Of a stretch of DNA of 64,000 bases, positions 45,211 through 53,211 are shown piece after piece (the first letter of the stretch is position 1; each line of letters begins with the position of its first letter). The DNA lies in contig NZ_JBGQOG010000003.1 of assembly GCF_052113705.1 (NCBI RefSeq), positions 248,001 through 312,000 of the forward strand, given 5' to 3'. The stretch comes from JBGQOG01 sp052113705 (lineage in GTDB: Bacteria; Pseudomonadota; Alphaproteobacteria; Rhodobacterales; Rhodobacteraceae). A program made the translations under genes and the position numbers. The notes below the pieces were generated by a model. That model was not told where the DNA came from. It saw only the letters and a program-made list of their open reading frames with translations, and searched no databases.

Positions 45211-46491
45211 TCAGGGGATCAGCACCGAGGGCAGCCACAGCGAGATGGCGGGGACGAAAGTCACAAGCAGCAGGGCCGCCAGCATGCAGACGAAGGGCAG
45301 CAAGACCTTTCGGGAGACTTGCTCGATCCGCCGCTCTGCCACCGAGGCGGCGACATAGAGGCAAATTCCATAGGGCGGGGTGATCAGCCCGATCGACAGG
45401 TTCAGCGCGGTGATGATGCCGAATTGGGCCGGGTGGATGCCAAAGCTCTGCGCAATCGGCAAAAGGATCGGCAGCAGGATCAGCACGGCGGAAATGCTCT
45501 CCATGAACATGCCCACCACCAGCAACAGCAGGTTGACGATCAGCAAGAACACCACTCGGCTGTCGGTCAGCCCGGTCAGCCAGTCCCGCAGCATCTGCGG
45601 AAAGCCCTGGGTTGCGATGATCCAGGTGAAAACGCTGGCCGTCGAGATGATGATCAGCACGGTGGCTGACAGGCTGATCGCGCGCATGAAGATCCGGGGC
45701 AGATCGCGGGGCTTCAGCTCACGGTAGATCACCATCGTCACGACGAGCGTGGTGAACAGCGCGACGCAGGCCGCCTCGGTCGCCGTGAAGACGCCGCCGA
45801 CAATGCCGCCAATGATGATTGCCGGAACGGCCATGCCGGGCAGCGCATCCCAAAACCCAAGCAGCAACCGCCCCAGCGTGAAGGCTTCGGTATCGCGGTA
45901 GGCGGCGCCGTGGCGCTTGGCATAGAGCCAGCAGCCCAACAGCAGGCCCGCCACGACGATCAACCCCGGGATCACGCCGCCCAGAAACATCGCGCCGATG
46001 GATTGGTTGGCGGTTACCGCGATCACGATCAACACGATCGAGGGGGGGATGATCGAGGCGAGCGCGCCAGAGGCCGCAATCACCGCCGCCGCCAGGTCAA
46101 TATCATAGCCGCGTTTGCGCATCTCTGGCGTCATCACGGCCGCAATGGCCGCCGTATCGGCCGAACCAGAGCCCGAGATCGCGGCCAGACCGGTGCCGGT
46201 GACAATCGCCACCAGATAGAGGCTGCCGGTGATCCAGCCCACCAGCGCGCCCGCCAGGGTCACGAAACGGCGCGCGATGCCGCCCGCTTCCATCAACAGG
46301 CCCGCCGCCACGAAGAAAGGAATGGCCATCAGTGTGAAGGAGTTGATGCCGCCATAGACGCGCTGCGCGACGATCGACAAAGGGACGGTCGTGGTCAGTT
46401 CAATCGCCAGAAGCGCGGCAATACCAAGCGCCAGAACAATCGGTGTGCCCGAAAACAGCAGGACCAAAAATCCGGTGACCGCGACGATCAT
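45211..46491 (-). CDS. dctM: TRAP transporter large permease (DctM), system 3
   Basis: 426 residues from the ATG at 46491, which overlaps the dctQ stop (ATGA); a longer frame to 46695 lies in dctQ and is rejected. About 12 helices. It contains LMAIPFFVAAGLLMEAGGIA, GSGSADTAAIAAVM and GLITPPYGICLYVAASV. It transports the DctP-bound acid together with DctQ. The motifs match system 2 more than system 1. Confidence 0.95.
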   Translation of the reverse strand: MIVAVTGFLVLLFSGTPIVLALGIAALLAIELTTTVPLSIVAQRVYGGINSFTLMAIPFFVAAGLLMEAGGIARRFVTLAGALVGWITGSLYLVAIVTGTGLAAISGSGSADTAAIAAVMTPEMRKRGYDIDLAAAVIAASGALASIIPPSIVLIVIAVTANQSIGAMFLGGVIPGLIVVAGLLLGCWLYAKRHGAAYRDTEAFTLGRLLLGFWDALPGMAVPAIIIGGIVGGVFTATEAACVALFTTLVVTMVIYRELKPRDLPRIFMRAISLSATVLIIISTASVFTWIIATQGFPQMLRDWLTGLTDSRVVFLLIVNLLLLVVGMFMESISAVLILLPILLPIAQSFGIHPAQFGIITALNLSIGLITPPYGICLYVAASVAERRIEQVSRKVLLPFVCMLAALLLVTFVPAISLWLPSVLIP

Positions 46492-47057
46492 AGACCCGTC
46501 CCCCCGGACACCGCGCCCCGCGGCCGCAAAACCTTTGGCACGCTGGCCAGCGCGAATTCCAGCAGGAAGTAGCCAAAGCCCACCGGCAAAGCCATGTAGG
46601 GCACCGCCATCGGCATTTGCAGCGCGGGCGATTTCACCATGAACCCGATGGCCACCATCGCGGTGGAGGCCACCGCAACCACGCCCAGAAACCACATGCC
46701 CAAGATCAGGCTGAGGCTGCCAAACAGGCGCTGCACGGCCACCGGTGCCTTCTGGATCAGGAAATTCACGCCGACATGCTGGTTGTGCCGCATGGCGATC
46801 CCCGCCCCCAGAAGGGTCAGCCAGATCTGCGCGAAAGTTGCGGTCTCTTCGCTCCAGGCGATGGAGTAATTGAACAGGTACCGTCCCAGAATTTGGAACA
46901 GGATGGCACAGGCCATATAGGCCAGCGCGGACAGGGCCAGCACATCGACACAGCGGCGCAAAAGCCGCAAAGCCCGCGTCATCACGCGCCCGAACTTTTG
47001 AAAAAATTCTCTACCAAACAATACGTTACGAATGTGACCAGTCCGGCGATCCGCCAT
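46488..47057 (-). CDS. dctQ: TRAP transporter small permease (DctQ), system 3
   Basis: 189 residues from the ATG at 47057 (AAGGA about 8 nt upstream). The ATGs at 47120 and 46982 (MTRALRLL) are alternatives. Four helices, with LGRYLFNYSIAWSEETATFA, HNQHVGVNFLIQKA and LQMPMAVPYMALPVGFGYFL. It is the first gene of the TRAP-dihydropyrimidinase operon. The gap to the divergent HpcH/HpaI gene (212 nt) holds the promoter. Confidence 0.92.
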   Translation of the reverse strand: MADRRTGHIRNVLFGREFFQKFGRVMTRALRLLRRCVDVLALSALAYMACAILFQILGRYLFNYSIAWSEETATFAQIWLTLLGAGIAMRHNQHVGVNFLIQKAPVAVQRLFGSLSLILGMWFLGVVAVASTAMVAIGFMVKSPALQMPMAVPYMALPVGFGYFLLEFALASVPKVLRPRGAVSGGTGL

Positions 47058-47269
47058 GACGTCATTCCTTTTTTCAGGGATCTCGCGTGAGTCCGACCAG
47101 CAACCTATCGCTGCCTTCACGTTATCCGCTCCGTCACAATGCAGAAGGCCAGCGACTATAAATTAATCAGGGCCAACTATTTAACGGCCGGTTTTTCCAG
47201 ATATTCCCGCGAATGCTCGGTTAGATTTGACGCAGGCCATCAGGCCGACGAACACAGATCGGGCAAAAA

Positions 47270-48064
47270 ATGAGCATGAGACCAAATTCCGTGCAGGCAG
47301 AAAACGCCACCCTCCCGTCACAAGATCCGCAGCTGGGATTGGCGTTTTGCATTTTGGGCCGCGCCGAATCCATTCTGCTGGCGCGCGGCGCGGGCTTTGA
47401 TTTCGCCGTGGTGGATATGGAGCACGGCCCGCTGGGTCTGGACCAATTGGGGCAGATGGCAGCGGTGGGCCGGGCCCTGCACATGCCGGTCTATGGCCGC
47501 GTCACCGGGCCGCGTTCACCCGATCTGGCGCGCGTGCTCGATTGCGGCGCGACCGGGGTCATCATCCCCCATGTGGACAGTGTGGAAGACGCCCGCCACA
47601 TCGCCGCGCAATGCCGTTTCGCGCCCATCGGGCAACGGGCGCTGCCCGGCCCCCTGCCGCTGGCGGACTACCGGCTGGCCGCAGCGGCCGAACTCTGTGC
47701 CGCCGCAGAGACGGAAGTGCAGCTGTTTGCGATGATCGAAAGCGCCGCGGGCCTGTCCGCGGTCACCGGCATTGCCGCCACGGCGGGGATCAGCGGCTTG
47801 ATCATCGGCACCAATGATCTGGCCGACGGCCTCGGGTTGCGCGGGCAGCCGGAGCATCCCGCCGTGCTGGACGCGTTCAGGGTGATTGCACAGGCGGCGC
47901 GGGCGCAGGGCTGCCGCTTTGGCATCATGGGCCTGCCCCCTGCCCTGTGGCGCAGCCACGGCAAAGATCTGGGGGCCGATCTGATCGTCCTGACCAATGA
48001 CACCAATCTGATCCACGAGGCCGGCCAGGCACAGCTGACCGCCGCGCGCGCCCGGCTGGCTTAG
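47270..48064 (+). CDS. HpcH/HpaI-family class II aldolase
   Basis: 264 residues. The family pattern is present: FAVVDMEHGPLGLDQL, GVIIPHVDSVEDARHI, FAMIESAAGLSAV and GTNDLADGLG. These metal-dependent aldolases cleave 2-keto-4-hydroxy acids (for example HpaI and 2-dehydro-3-deoxyglucarate aldolase) to pyruvate and an aldehyde. The start at 47270 has no strong ribosome site. It lies beside a LysR gene, with the stops overlapping (48061-48064), and opposite the TRAP system 3 operon. Confidence 0.9.
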   Translation: MSMRPNSVQAENATLPSQDPQLGLAFCILGRAESILLARGAGFDFAVVDMEHGPLGLDQLGQMAAVGRALHMPVYGRVTGPRSPDLARVLDCGATGVIIPHVDSVEDARHIAAQCRFAPIGQRALPGPLPLADYRLAAAAELCAAAETEVQLFAMIESAAGLSAVTGIAATAGISGLIIGTNDLADGLGLRGQPEHPAVLDAFRVIAQAARAQGCRFGIMGLPPALWRSHGKDLGADLIVLTNDTNLIHEAGQAQLTAARARLA

Positions 48065-48993
48065 GGCGCGCTGTCTGACGCCGCCGCTTGCCCGGCCATC
48101 TCCGCCAGACGCTGGCTCACGCGCCGGCCGAAATCCGCGATGAACCGCTGTGTCTGGCGCGAGGGGTCTTTGGACTTCAGCAGGGCCGCGGACAAATCGA
48201 ACGTCAGGTCGGGACCATAGGGGCGGATCACCAACCCCGGCCGCAATGCGTCATAGGCCGTCAGCTCATCCACCAAGGCCACGCCCCAGCCTTCCCGTAC
48301 GATCCGCGCGGCGGCATTCATGAAACGGGTTTCGATGTTGGGGCGGTAGTCCAACCCATTGGCCCGAAAGCTTTCGGCCATCACGAGGCCAATGCGGTTG
48401 GCCACCTGCGGCCCCACCAAAGGCCGCCGCACCAGATCCCGCGGCAGGATCACATCCATCTGCGCCATCGGATCGTCCTGCGCGCACAGGCACACCAGCC
48501 GCAAAGGCCGGATCAGCTGATATTGCAGCGCCTGCCGCTCGTAAGCGGCCATGATGAAGCCCACATCCGCCACACCATTTTCAACGATCTGCAGCACGCT
48601 GTCCAACGGCCGGGTCTCGAGCGAGACCTGAACCCGGGGATATTTGCGCGCGTAATCCGCAATCACCCCCGGCAGGACGGATTCACTGATTTCCGCCGTG
48701 GCTGCCACCCGAACGCGGCCGATCTGGCCCTTTTGCAGATCGGTCGCCCGCTGGTTCACCGCATCGCGCAGCAAGAACAAAGGCTCCGCCTGCTCCAGCA
48801 GGATCATCGCCTCTTCGGTCGGTGTCAGACGGTTGTTCACCCGCTCAAAGAGCGCGAAGCCAAGCACCGTTTCCGTGTGACGAATGGTGTTGGAGATCGA
48901 GGGCTGCGACATGCCCAGCCGTTCCGCCGCGCCGACCGTCGTGCGAAACTGCACCACCGCACGGAGAATTTCGAGCTGTCGAAGATTAAGCAT
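48061..48993 (-). CDS. LysR-family transcriptional regulator
   Basis: 310 residues. The N-terminal helix-turn-helix is TTVGAAERLGMSQPSISNTI, followed by the LysR effector domain (RVRVAATAEISESVLPGVIA, VADVGFIMAAYERQ). It is convergent with the HpcH/HpaI gene, sharing 4 nt at their ends. It lies just downstream of the eight-gene CoA-transferase operon, which also reads leftward. It may control that operon or the aldolase. No clear LysR box was established. Confidence 0.9.
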   Translation of the reverse strand: MLNLRQLEILRAVVQFRTTVGAAERLGMSQPSISNTIRHTETVLGFALFERVNNRLTPTEEAMILLEQAEPLFLLRDAVNQRATDLQKGQIGRVRVAATAEISESVLPGVIADYARKYPRVQVSLETRPLDSVLQIVENGVADVGFIMAAYERQALQYQLIRPLRLVCLCAQDDPMAQMDVILPRDLVRRPLVGPQVANRIGLVMAESFRANGLDYRPNIETRFMNAAARIVREGWGVALVDELTAYDALRPGLVIRPYGPDLTFDLSAALLKSKDPSRQTQRFIADFGRRVSQRLAEMAGQAAASDSAP

Positions 48994-49019
48994 TGGTCCG
49001 CCCCGCCGTCAAAGCCCCC

Positions 49020-49310
49020 TCAGCTTTTGGTCATCCGCACCCGGTGAAAGTTGCGCACCTTGTCGCTGAAGGGTCCAAATCCTTTGATAGCGTTGAATTC
49101 GGGCGTTTCATAGGCTTCGGGTCCGGTGATCGTGTAAATCGCCACGAAGCGCGCCCCCCCTTCAAGGCAGATTTCCCGGCGCGCATCGATCCAGCCGGGA
49201 CAGGCCAGAATGTCGGGCAGGTGCTGATGCTCATACCAGTGATCAAATGCCGCCACATGCTCGGGGTCGATATCGACGAAAACCATGTGCGTTTGATGCT
49301 GTTGGCTCAT
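49020..49310 (-). CDS. Small ferredoxin-like-barrel protein (EthD/DUF4286-like)
   Basis: 96 residues. The pattern FDHWYEHQHLPDILACPGW, then ARFVAIYTITGPEAYETPEF, resembles EthD or DUF4286-like dimeric alpha/beta barrel proteins. Its start overlaps the stop of the DapA-like gene (ATGA), so it is the last gene of the operon. Such proteins often act on, or bind, reactive intermediates of CoA-linked pathways. Assignment is by pattern only, and function is unknown. Confidence 0.75.
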   Translation of the reverse strand: MSQQHQTHMVFVDIDPEHVAAFDHWYEHQHLPDILACPGWIDARREICLEGGARFVAIYTITGPEAYETPEFNAIKGFGPFSDKVRNFHRVRMTKS

Positions 49311-50233
49311 GTTCCAAAGTCCAGACAGGGGCGCAGGGCCGCCATCAGGCGGGCGCTTTCGGCGGCAGAAATGCCGGGGGTGGGCGCCCGGCAGGCAGGG
49401 CTCGCGATCCGGCCCAAGGCCGCGAGGCAGGCCTTGATCCGCGCGGCGGCCAGATGTCCCGGGGCGGCATAGATCAGCCGCGCAAGGTCAAAGATCACGC
49501 CATGGATCGCCCGGGCCTGCGCGATATCGCCCTGCCGCACCGCGCCATCCAGCGCCGAGATCAGATGCGGGATCAGCGCCGACAGGCTGACGGCGCTGCC
49601 ATCGCTGCCCAACATGTAGCAGGGGAACAGATGCTCATCCCCCGAGGCCATCACCGCCACATCCGGGCGCGCAGCGCGGGCGATCCTGCGCGTCAGGTCA
49701 TAAGCACGGGTTTCCCAGCTGCCCTCCTTGATGCCAACGACAGCCTCAATCGCCAGCAGACGCTGCAGAACCTCTTCACCATAGGCCGTGCGGCCCGCAC
49801 CCACCGCACCCTGAAACAGATAGATCGGGGCGCCGGTGGCGCTGGCAATCGCCCGGTGATGGGCTTCGATCGCACGCGGATCTGCGCCCAGCGCCCAGGA
49901 AAACGGCGCAAAGACCATGATGGCATCGGCACCGGCCCGCAGCGCCGCCACCGCATCGAGACAGGCCGCATGGCTGGCCTCGGCACTCACCGCCGCAATG
50001 ATCCGCTTGCCGGGCGCCAGCGCCCGGGCGGCCGCGACCACGTCGCTTTGCTCGGCACGCCCCAGAAAGACGCCCTCCCCCGCATGACCATTCAGCAACA
50101 GCCCGTCTTGCAAAGGGTCGGCCAGCACTGCGCTGAAATGTCGTTCAAGGCTGGAAAGGTCCAGCGCGCCGTCCTCCGTCATCGGGCAGATCGTCGCGGC
50201 GAAAAGGCCGCCGTGGTCAGCGGGCGCGCTCAT
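49307..50233 (-). CDS. DapA/NanA-family protein, variant with NGHAGE motif
   Basis: 308 residues. The TIM-barrel signatures are there: Schiff-base Lys in VVGIKEGSWET and Tyr in APIYLFQGA. The GTTGE motif that supplies two threonines in DapA is replaced by NGHAGE. It is one of two tandem variants (next at 50230), overlapping by 4 nt. It probably performs an aldol or retro-aldol step on a keto acid. The missing threonines mean the chemistry may differ from DapA. Confidence 0.87.
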   Translation of the reverse strand: MSAPADHGGLFAATICPMTEDGALDLSSLERHFSAVLADPLQDGLLLNGHAGEGVFLGRAEQSDVVAAARALAPGKRIIAAVSAEASHAACLDAVAALRAGADAIMVFAPFSWALGADPRAIEAHHRAIASATGAPIYLFQGAVGAGRTAYGEEVLQRLLAIEAVVGIKEGSWETRAYDLTRRIARAARPDVAVMASGDEHLFPCYMLGSDGSAVSLSALIPHLISALDGAVRQGDIAQARAIHGVIFDLARLIYAAPGHLAAARIKACLAALGRIASPACRAPTPGISAAESARLMAALRPCLDFGT

Positions 50234-51162
50234 GCCAGCACCCCGGCCGTCTGCAATGCCGCGCGCAGCGTCGCGCGGAGGGCATCGGTTTGTGGCAACA
50301 GCGGCAGGCGCGGGGCGGCGTTCTTGATCACCCCCATCATCTGCAGGCCATCTTTCATGCGGGTGTGCATGTCGATCACCGGCGCGGGTCCGTAAACCGC
50401 GCGGACCACCGGATAGAGGCGGTCATTGGCCGCGCGCATCCGGGCCAGATCCATCGCCTGCGATGCCTGCCACAATTCGGCAATCAACTCCGGCACAAGG
50501 CTGGTCAGGCCCGACAGGATCCCGTCGCCCCCCAGCGCCACCTGCGCAAAGAACCAATGGAAATTCGAGGGCAGCAACGCGGTGTCGGGCGCAGATCTGG
50601 CAATCGCCCGCCGGTTTTCATCATAGGCCAACAGCGTGGCGCTGCCTTCCTTGACCGCGATCACCTCGGGGATTTGCACCACTTCGCTCAGCACCTCCGT
50701 CGACAGCCCGAAACCGGAGGCAATCGGGAACTGGAAATGCGAGAGCGGCATCCCGACTTCCCGCGCGAGGCGTTCAAACAGATGGACCGCGGCCTTCGTA
50801 GTGGTATTGCCCCCGCCCAGCGCCTCGGCGGGAAAGATCACCGCCACATCGGCACCCGCCTGGCGGGCGGTTTCGGCCTGCCGCAAAGCGTCGGGCAGGC
50901 CCGTCGGGATGATCCCCGCCAGCAACGGCCGCCCCGCGCCGATATGATCGCGCGTGCGGCGGATCACCTCAAAGCGTTCGGTGTCGCTGAGCGCGGTGGC
51001 CTCGCCCGCATGGCCATTGACGAAAACGCAATCGGTGGTCTGCGGGCGCGCGCAATGCTCCAGCACCGCCGCATATCCGTCCCAGTCAATTGCGCCGGTC
51101 TCGTCAAAGGGCAGCACAGTGGCCACGGTCACGCCGTGAAGATCTTTGCCGGTCAGCGTCAT
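50230..51162 (-). CDS. DapA/NanA-family protein lacking the conserved tyrosine
   Basis: 310 residues. The Lys is retained in EVIAVKEGSATL. The position equal to the catalytic Tyr reads PLSHFQ, so Ser replaces it. NGHAGE stands where GTTGE is usual, as in the paralogue next to it. Start overlap with the MaoC gene and stop overlap with the other DapA-like gene show tight coupling. It could be a non-canonical lyase, or the partner subunit of a mixed tetramer with the protein at 49307. Confidence 0.85.
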   Translation of the reverse strand: MTLTGKDLHGVTVATVLPFDETGAIDWDGYAAVLEHCARPQTTDCVFVNGHAGEATALSDTERFEVIRRTRDHIGAGRPLLAGIIPTGLPDALRQAETARQAGADVAVIFPAEALGGGNTTTKAAVHLFERLAREVGMPLSHFQFPIASGFGLSTEVLSEVVQIPEVIAVKEGSATLLAYDENRRAIARSAPDTALLPSNFHWFFAQVALGGDGILSGLTSLVPELIAELWQASQAMDLARMRAANDRLYPVVRAVYGPAPVIDMHTRMKDGLQMMGVIKNAAPRLPLLPQTDALRATLRAALQTAGVLA

Positions 51163-51593
51163 GCAGTCACCTTTTTGCGCGGAAATTTCAACGTGGCATC
51201 GGCTTTTAACACCTGCACCCCCTCTTCATTCGTGGCACTGGCCTGCCAGTCCACCGTGCGGTTTTCCGCGTCGATGGCGGCAATCCAGATGTCAAAGCGG
51301 ATGGTGTCCCCGTAGCGCACCGCCCCGGTGAACCAAAAGCTGTCGCGGATGGAGACCCCCAGCGTTCCCACCAGATCCGAGGTCAGCACCGAAGTGCAAA
51401 TTCCCGCGACAAGGATGCCCGGCGCCAGCCGCGCACCAAAGCGTGTCCCGGCGGCATAGTCATCATCCACATGCACGGGGCCAAAATCGCCGGTGGCGGC
51501 GATATACATGGCGCCATCCGCCTCGGTCACGGTCTTTGAGACCGAAACACGGTCGCCCACGGAGAGCGCATCAATCGGTGTCAGCTCATACAT
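51159..51593 (-). CDS. MaoC-like acyl dehydratase
   Basis: 144 residues. The hotdog catalytic pattern GDFGPVHVDDDYAAGTRFG with LAPGILVAGI is intact. It should hydrate the enoyl-CoA product of the acyl-CoA dehydrogenase at 52025. It starts 3 nt after the neighbouring hotdog gene (51597) and overlaps the DapA-like gene at 51162. Two hotdog genes in tandem suggest a heteromer. Confidence 0.88.
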   Translation of the reverse strand: MYELTPIDALSVGDRVSVSKTVTEADGAMYIAATGDFGPVHVDDDYAAGTRFGARLAPGILVAGICTSVLTSDLVGTLGVSIRDSFWFTGAVRYGDTIRFDIWIAAIDAENRTVDWQASATNEEGVQVLKADATLKFPRKKVTA

Positions 51594-51596
51594 CGC

Positions 51597-52001
51597 CTAG
51601 CCCCCGTTGACCGGGCGCAACCGCGCCTCGCCGGTCATCACGCTTTCCGTGCCGACCTGACCGAGGAGCGCGCACAGGACGTCACCCTCATCCGTGAACC
51701 CGGTCACCCGCACGGTGGCGGCCAGCGTTTCCCCAAGGAGCACCGGGCGGGCGAAAACAAAACCGATCTGCGCGATGCAATGGCCCGCACCGCCGATCTG
51801 CGCCAGCCCGGTGGTGAACAGCGCCCCCGCCACCAGCTCAAAGGCAAGGGAAGTGGAAAAGCCCTGCGCCACCGCCCGCGTGCGGTCCACGTAGAGCGCG
51901 CCGAGATTGCCGGATATGCCGGTGAAGAACCCCTGATCGGCCACGCTCAGGGTTTTGCGAAAGCTGGCCGATTGGCCAACGGTGGGGGATGCCTGTGTCA
52001 T
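51597..52001 (-). CDS. Hotdog-fold protein with altered MaoC active site
   Basis: 134 residues. The central helix region reads SGNLGALYVDRTRAVAQGF, where the D-x-x-P-x-H motif of hydratases is expected; the histidine position is Tyr. The second half, FELVAGALFTTGLAQIG, matches the family helix. It is probably non-catalytic and may partner the intact MaoC protein encoded next (51159), as known for some (R)-hydratase heterodimers. Its start is 23 nt after the dehydrogenase stop. Confidence 0.75.
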   Translation of the reverse strand: MTQASPTVGQSASFRKTLSVADQGFFTGISGNLGALYVDRTRAVAQGFSTSLAFELVAGALFTTGLAQIGGAGHCIAQIGFVFARPVLLGETLAATVRVTGFTDEGDVLCALLGQVGTESVMTGEARLRPVNGG

Positions 52002-52024
52002 GAATAGCTCTCGTGCCGGGGGGA

Positions 52025-53185
52025 TCAGAGGGTGAGGCCCCGTTTGATGACCGAGCGGGCGATCAACATCCGGTGGACTTCAGAGGTGCCATCGTAAATG
52101 CGGGTGACGCGGGCATCGCGGTAGATGCGCTCCAGCGGCAGTTCCTTGGTGAAGCCGTAGCCGCCGAACATCTGGATGCCGCGATCCGCGACGCGCCCCA
52201 GCATTTCGGACGCATGCACCTTGACCATCGACACCTTGTCGCGCGGGTCCAAGCCCTGATCGACTTCCCAAGCGGTGTTCAGGACCATCATCCGTGTCGC
52301 GAAGATGTCAATCGCGCTGTCGGCGACCATTTGCTGCACCATCTGGAAGTCGCCAATCGGCTGGCCAAATTGCTGGCGCGTGGCCGCGTGCTGCCGCATC
52401 ATCTCCAGCACCCGCCCGGCCATGCCCACCGCCCGCGCGCCGATATGGCCCAGACGGATGCCGCCCACATTGGCCATCATCACCCGAAAGCCATCGCCCA
52501 CCGCGCCCAGGACATTGTCCCGGGGGATGCGCACATCGTCGAAGGTCAGCTCGGCGTGACCATAGCCGCGATGGCCCATCATCTTTTGATTGCGCACCAC
52601 GTTGAAACCCGGTGTATTCTTGTCAACGAGCAACAAGGTGATCCCGCCACGCGCGCGCTTTTCGGCATCCGTCACCGCCATGACGATCACGTAATCCGCG
52701 ATATCGCCATCGGAGATGAAATGCTTGGTGCCGTTCAACACCCAGCTGTCGCCGTCCAGATGCGCATGGGTCTTGATCGCCGCCGCATCTGAACCCGCGC
52801 CGGGTTCGGTGATTGCCATCGCACAGATCTTTTCCCCCCGGACGGTGGGATAGAGATAGGTTTCACGCAGATCCCCGGTAAGGTGATCCAGCATCGGGTA
52901 AACCTGACCGAAAATCCGCCGGATCAACGCATCCGAGGTCTGGCCCAACTGCTCTTCGACCAGACACATGTCCATGACGCCAAGTCCGGCACCGCCGGAC
53001 GCGGCCGACATGTTCATCGCATAAAAGCCCAGCGCCTGCGCCTCGGCCTTGACCGTGGCCAATTTCGCAGGCGGGATCTGCGCCGCCTCTTCGGTCTCCA
53101 TTTCCAGGGGCTGTACTTTGTCCCGGACAAAGCGCCCCACCGCATCGGTGATCATGCGTATGTCGTCTGACTGTGAAAAATCCAC
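52025..53185 (-). CDS. Acyl-CoA dehydrogenase
   Basis: 386 residues with GTG start at 53185 (CAGGAGAG upstream). The FAD/acyl segment is MAITEPGAGSDAAAIKTHAH, and the glutamate-bearing region is RIYDGTSEVHRMLIARSVI. It converts an acyl-CoA to enoyl-CoA with ETF. It stands between the CoA-transferase (26 nt away) and two hotdog proteins, so the order activation, dehydrogenation, hydration is clear. In the motif, D replaces E in Y-E-G-T. Confidence 0.92.
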   Translation of the reverse strand: MDFSQSDDIRMITDAVGRFVRDKVQPLEMETEEAAQIPPAKLATVKAEAQALGFYAMNMSAASGGAGLGVMDMCLVEEQLGQTSDALIRRIFGQVYPMLDHLTGDLRETYLYPTVRGEKICAMAITEPGAGSDAAAIKTHAHLDGDSWVLNGTKHFISDGDIADYVIVMAVTDAEKRARGGITLLLVDKNTPGFNVVRNQKMMGHRGYGHAELTFDDVRIPRDNVLGAVGDGFRVMMANVGGIRLGHIGARAVGMAGRVLEMMRQHAATRQQFGQPIGDFQMVQQMVADSAIDIFATRMMVLNTAWEVDQGLDPRDKVSMVKVHASEMLGRVADRGIQMFGGYGFTKELPLERIYRDARVTRIYDGTSEVHRMLIARSVIKRGLTL

Positions 53186-53211
53186 AATGATCTCTCCTGT
53201 TGCGGCCCGGA

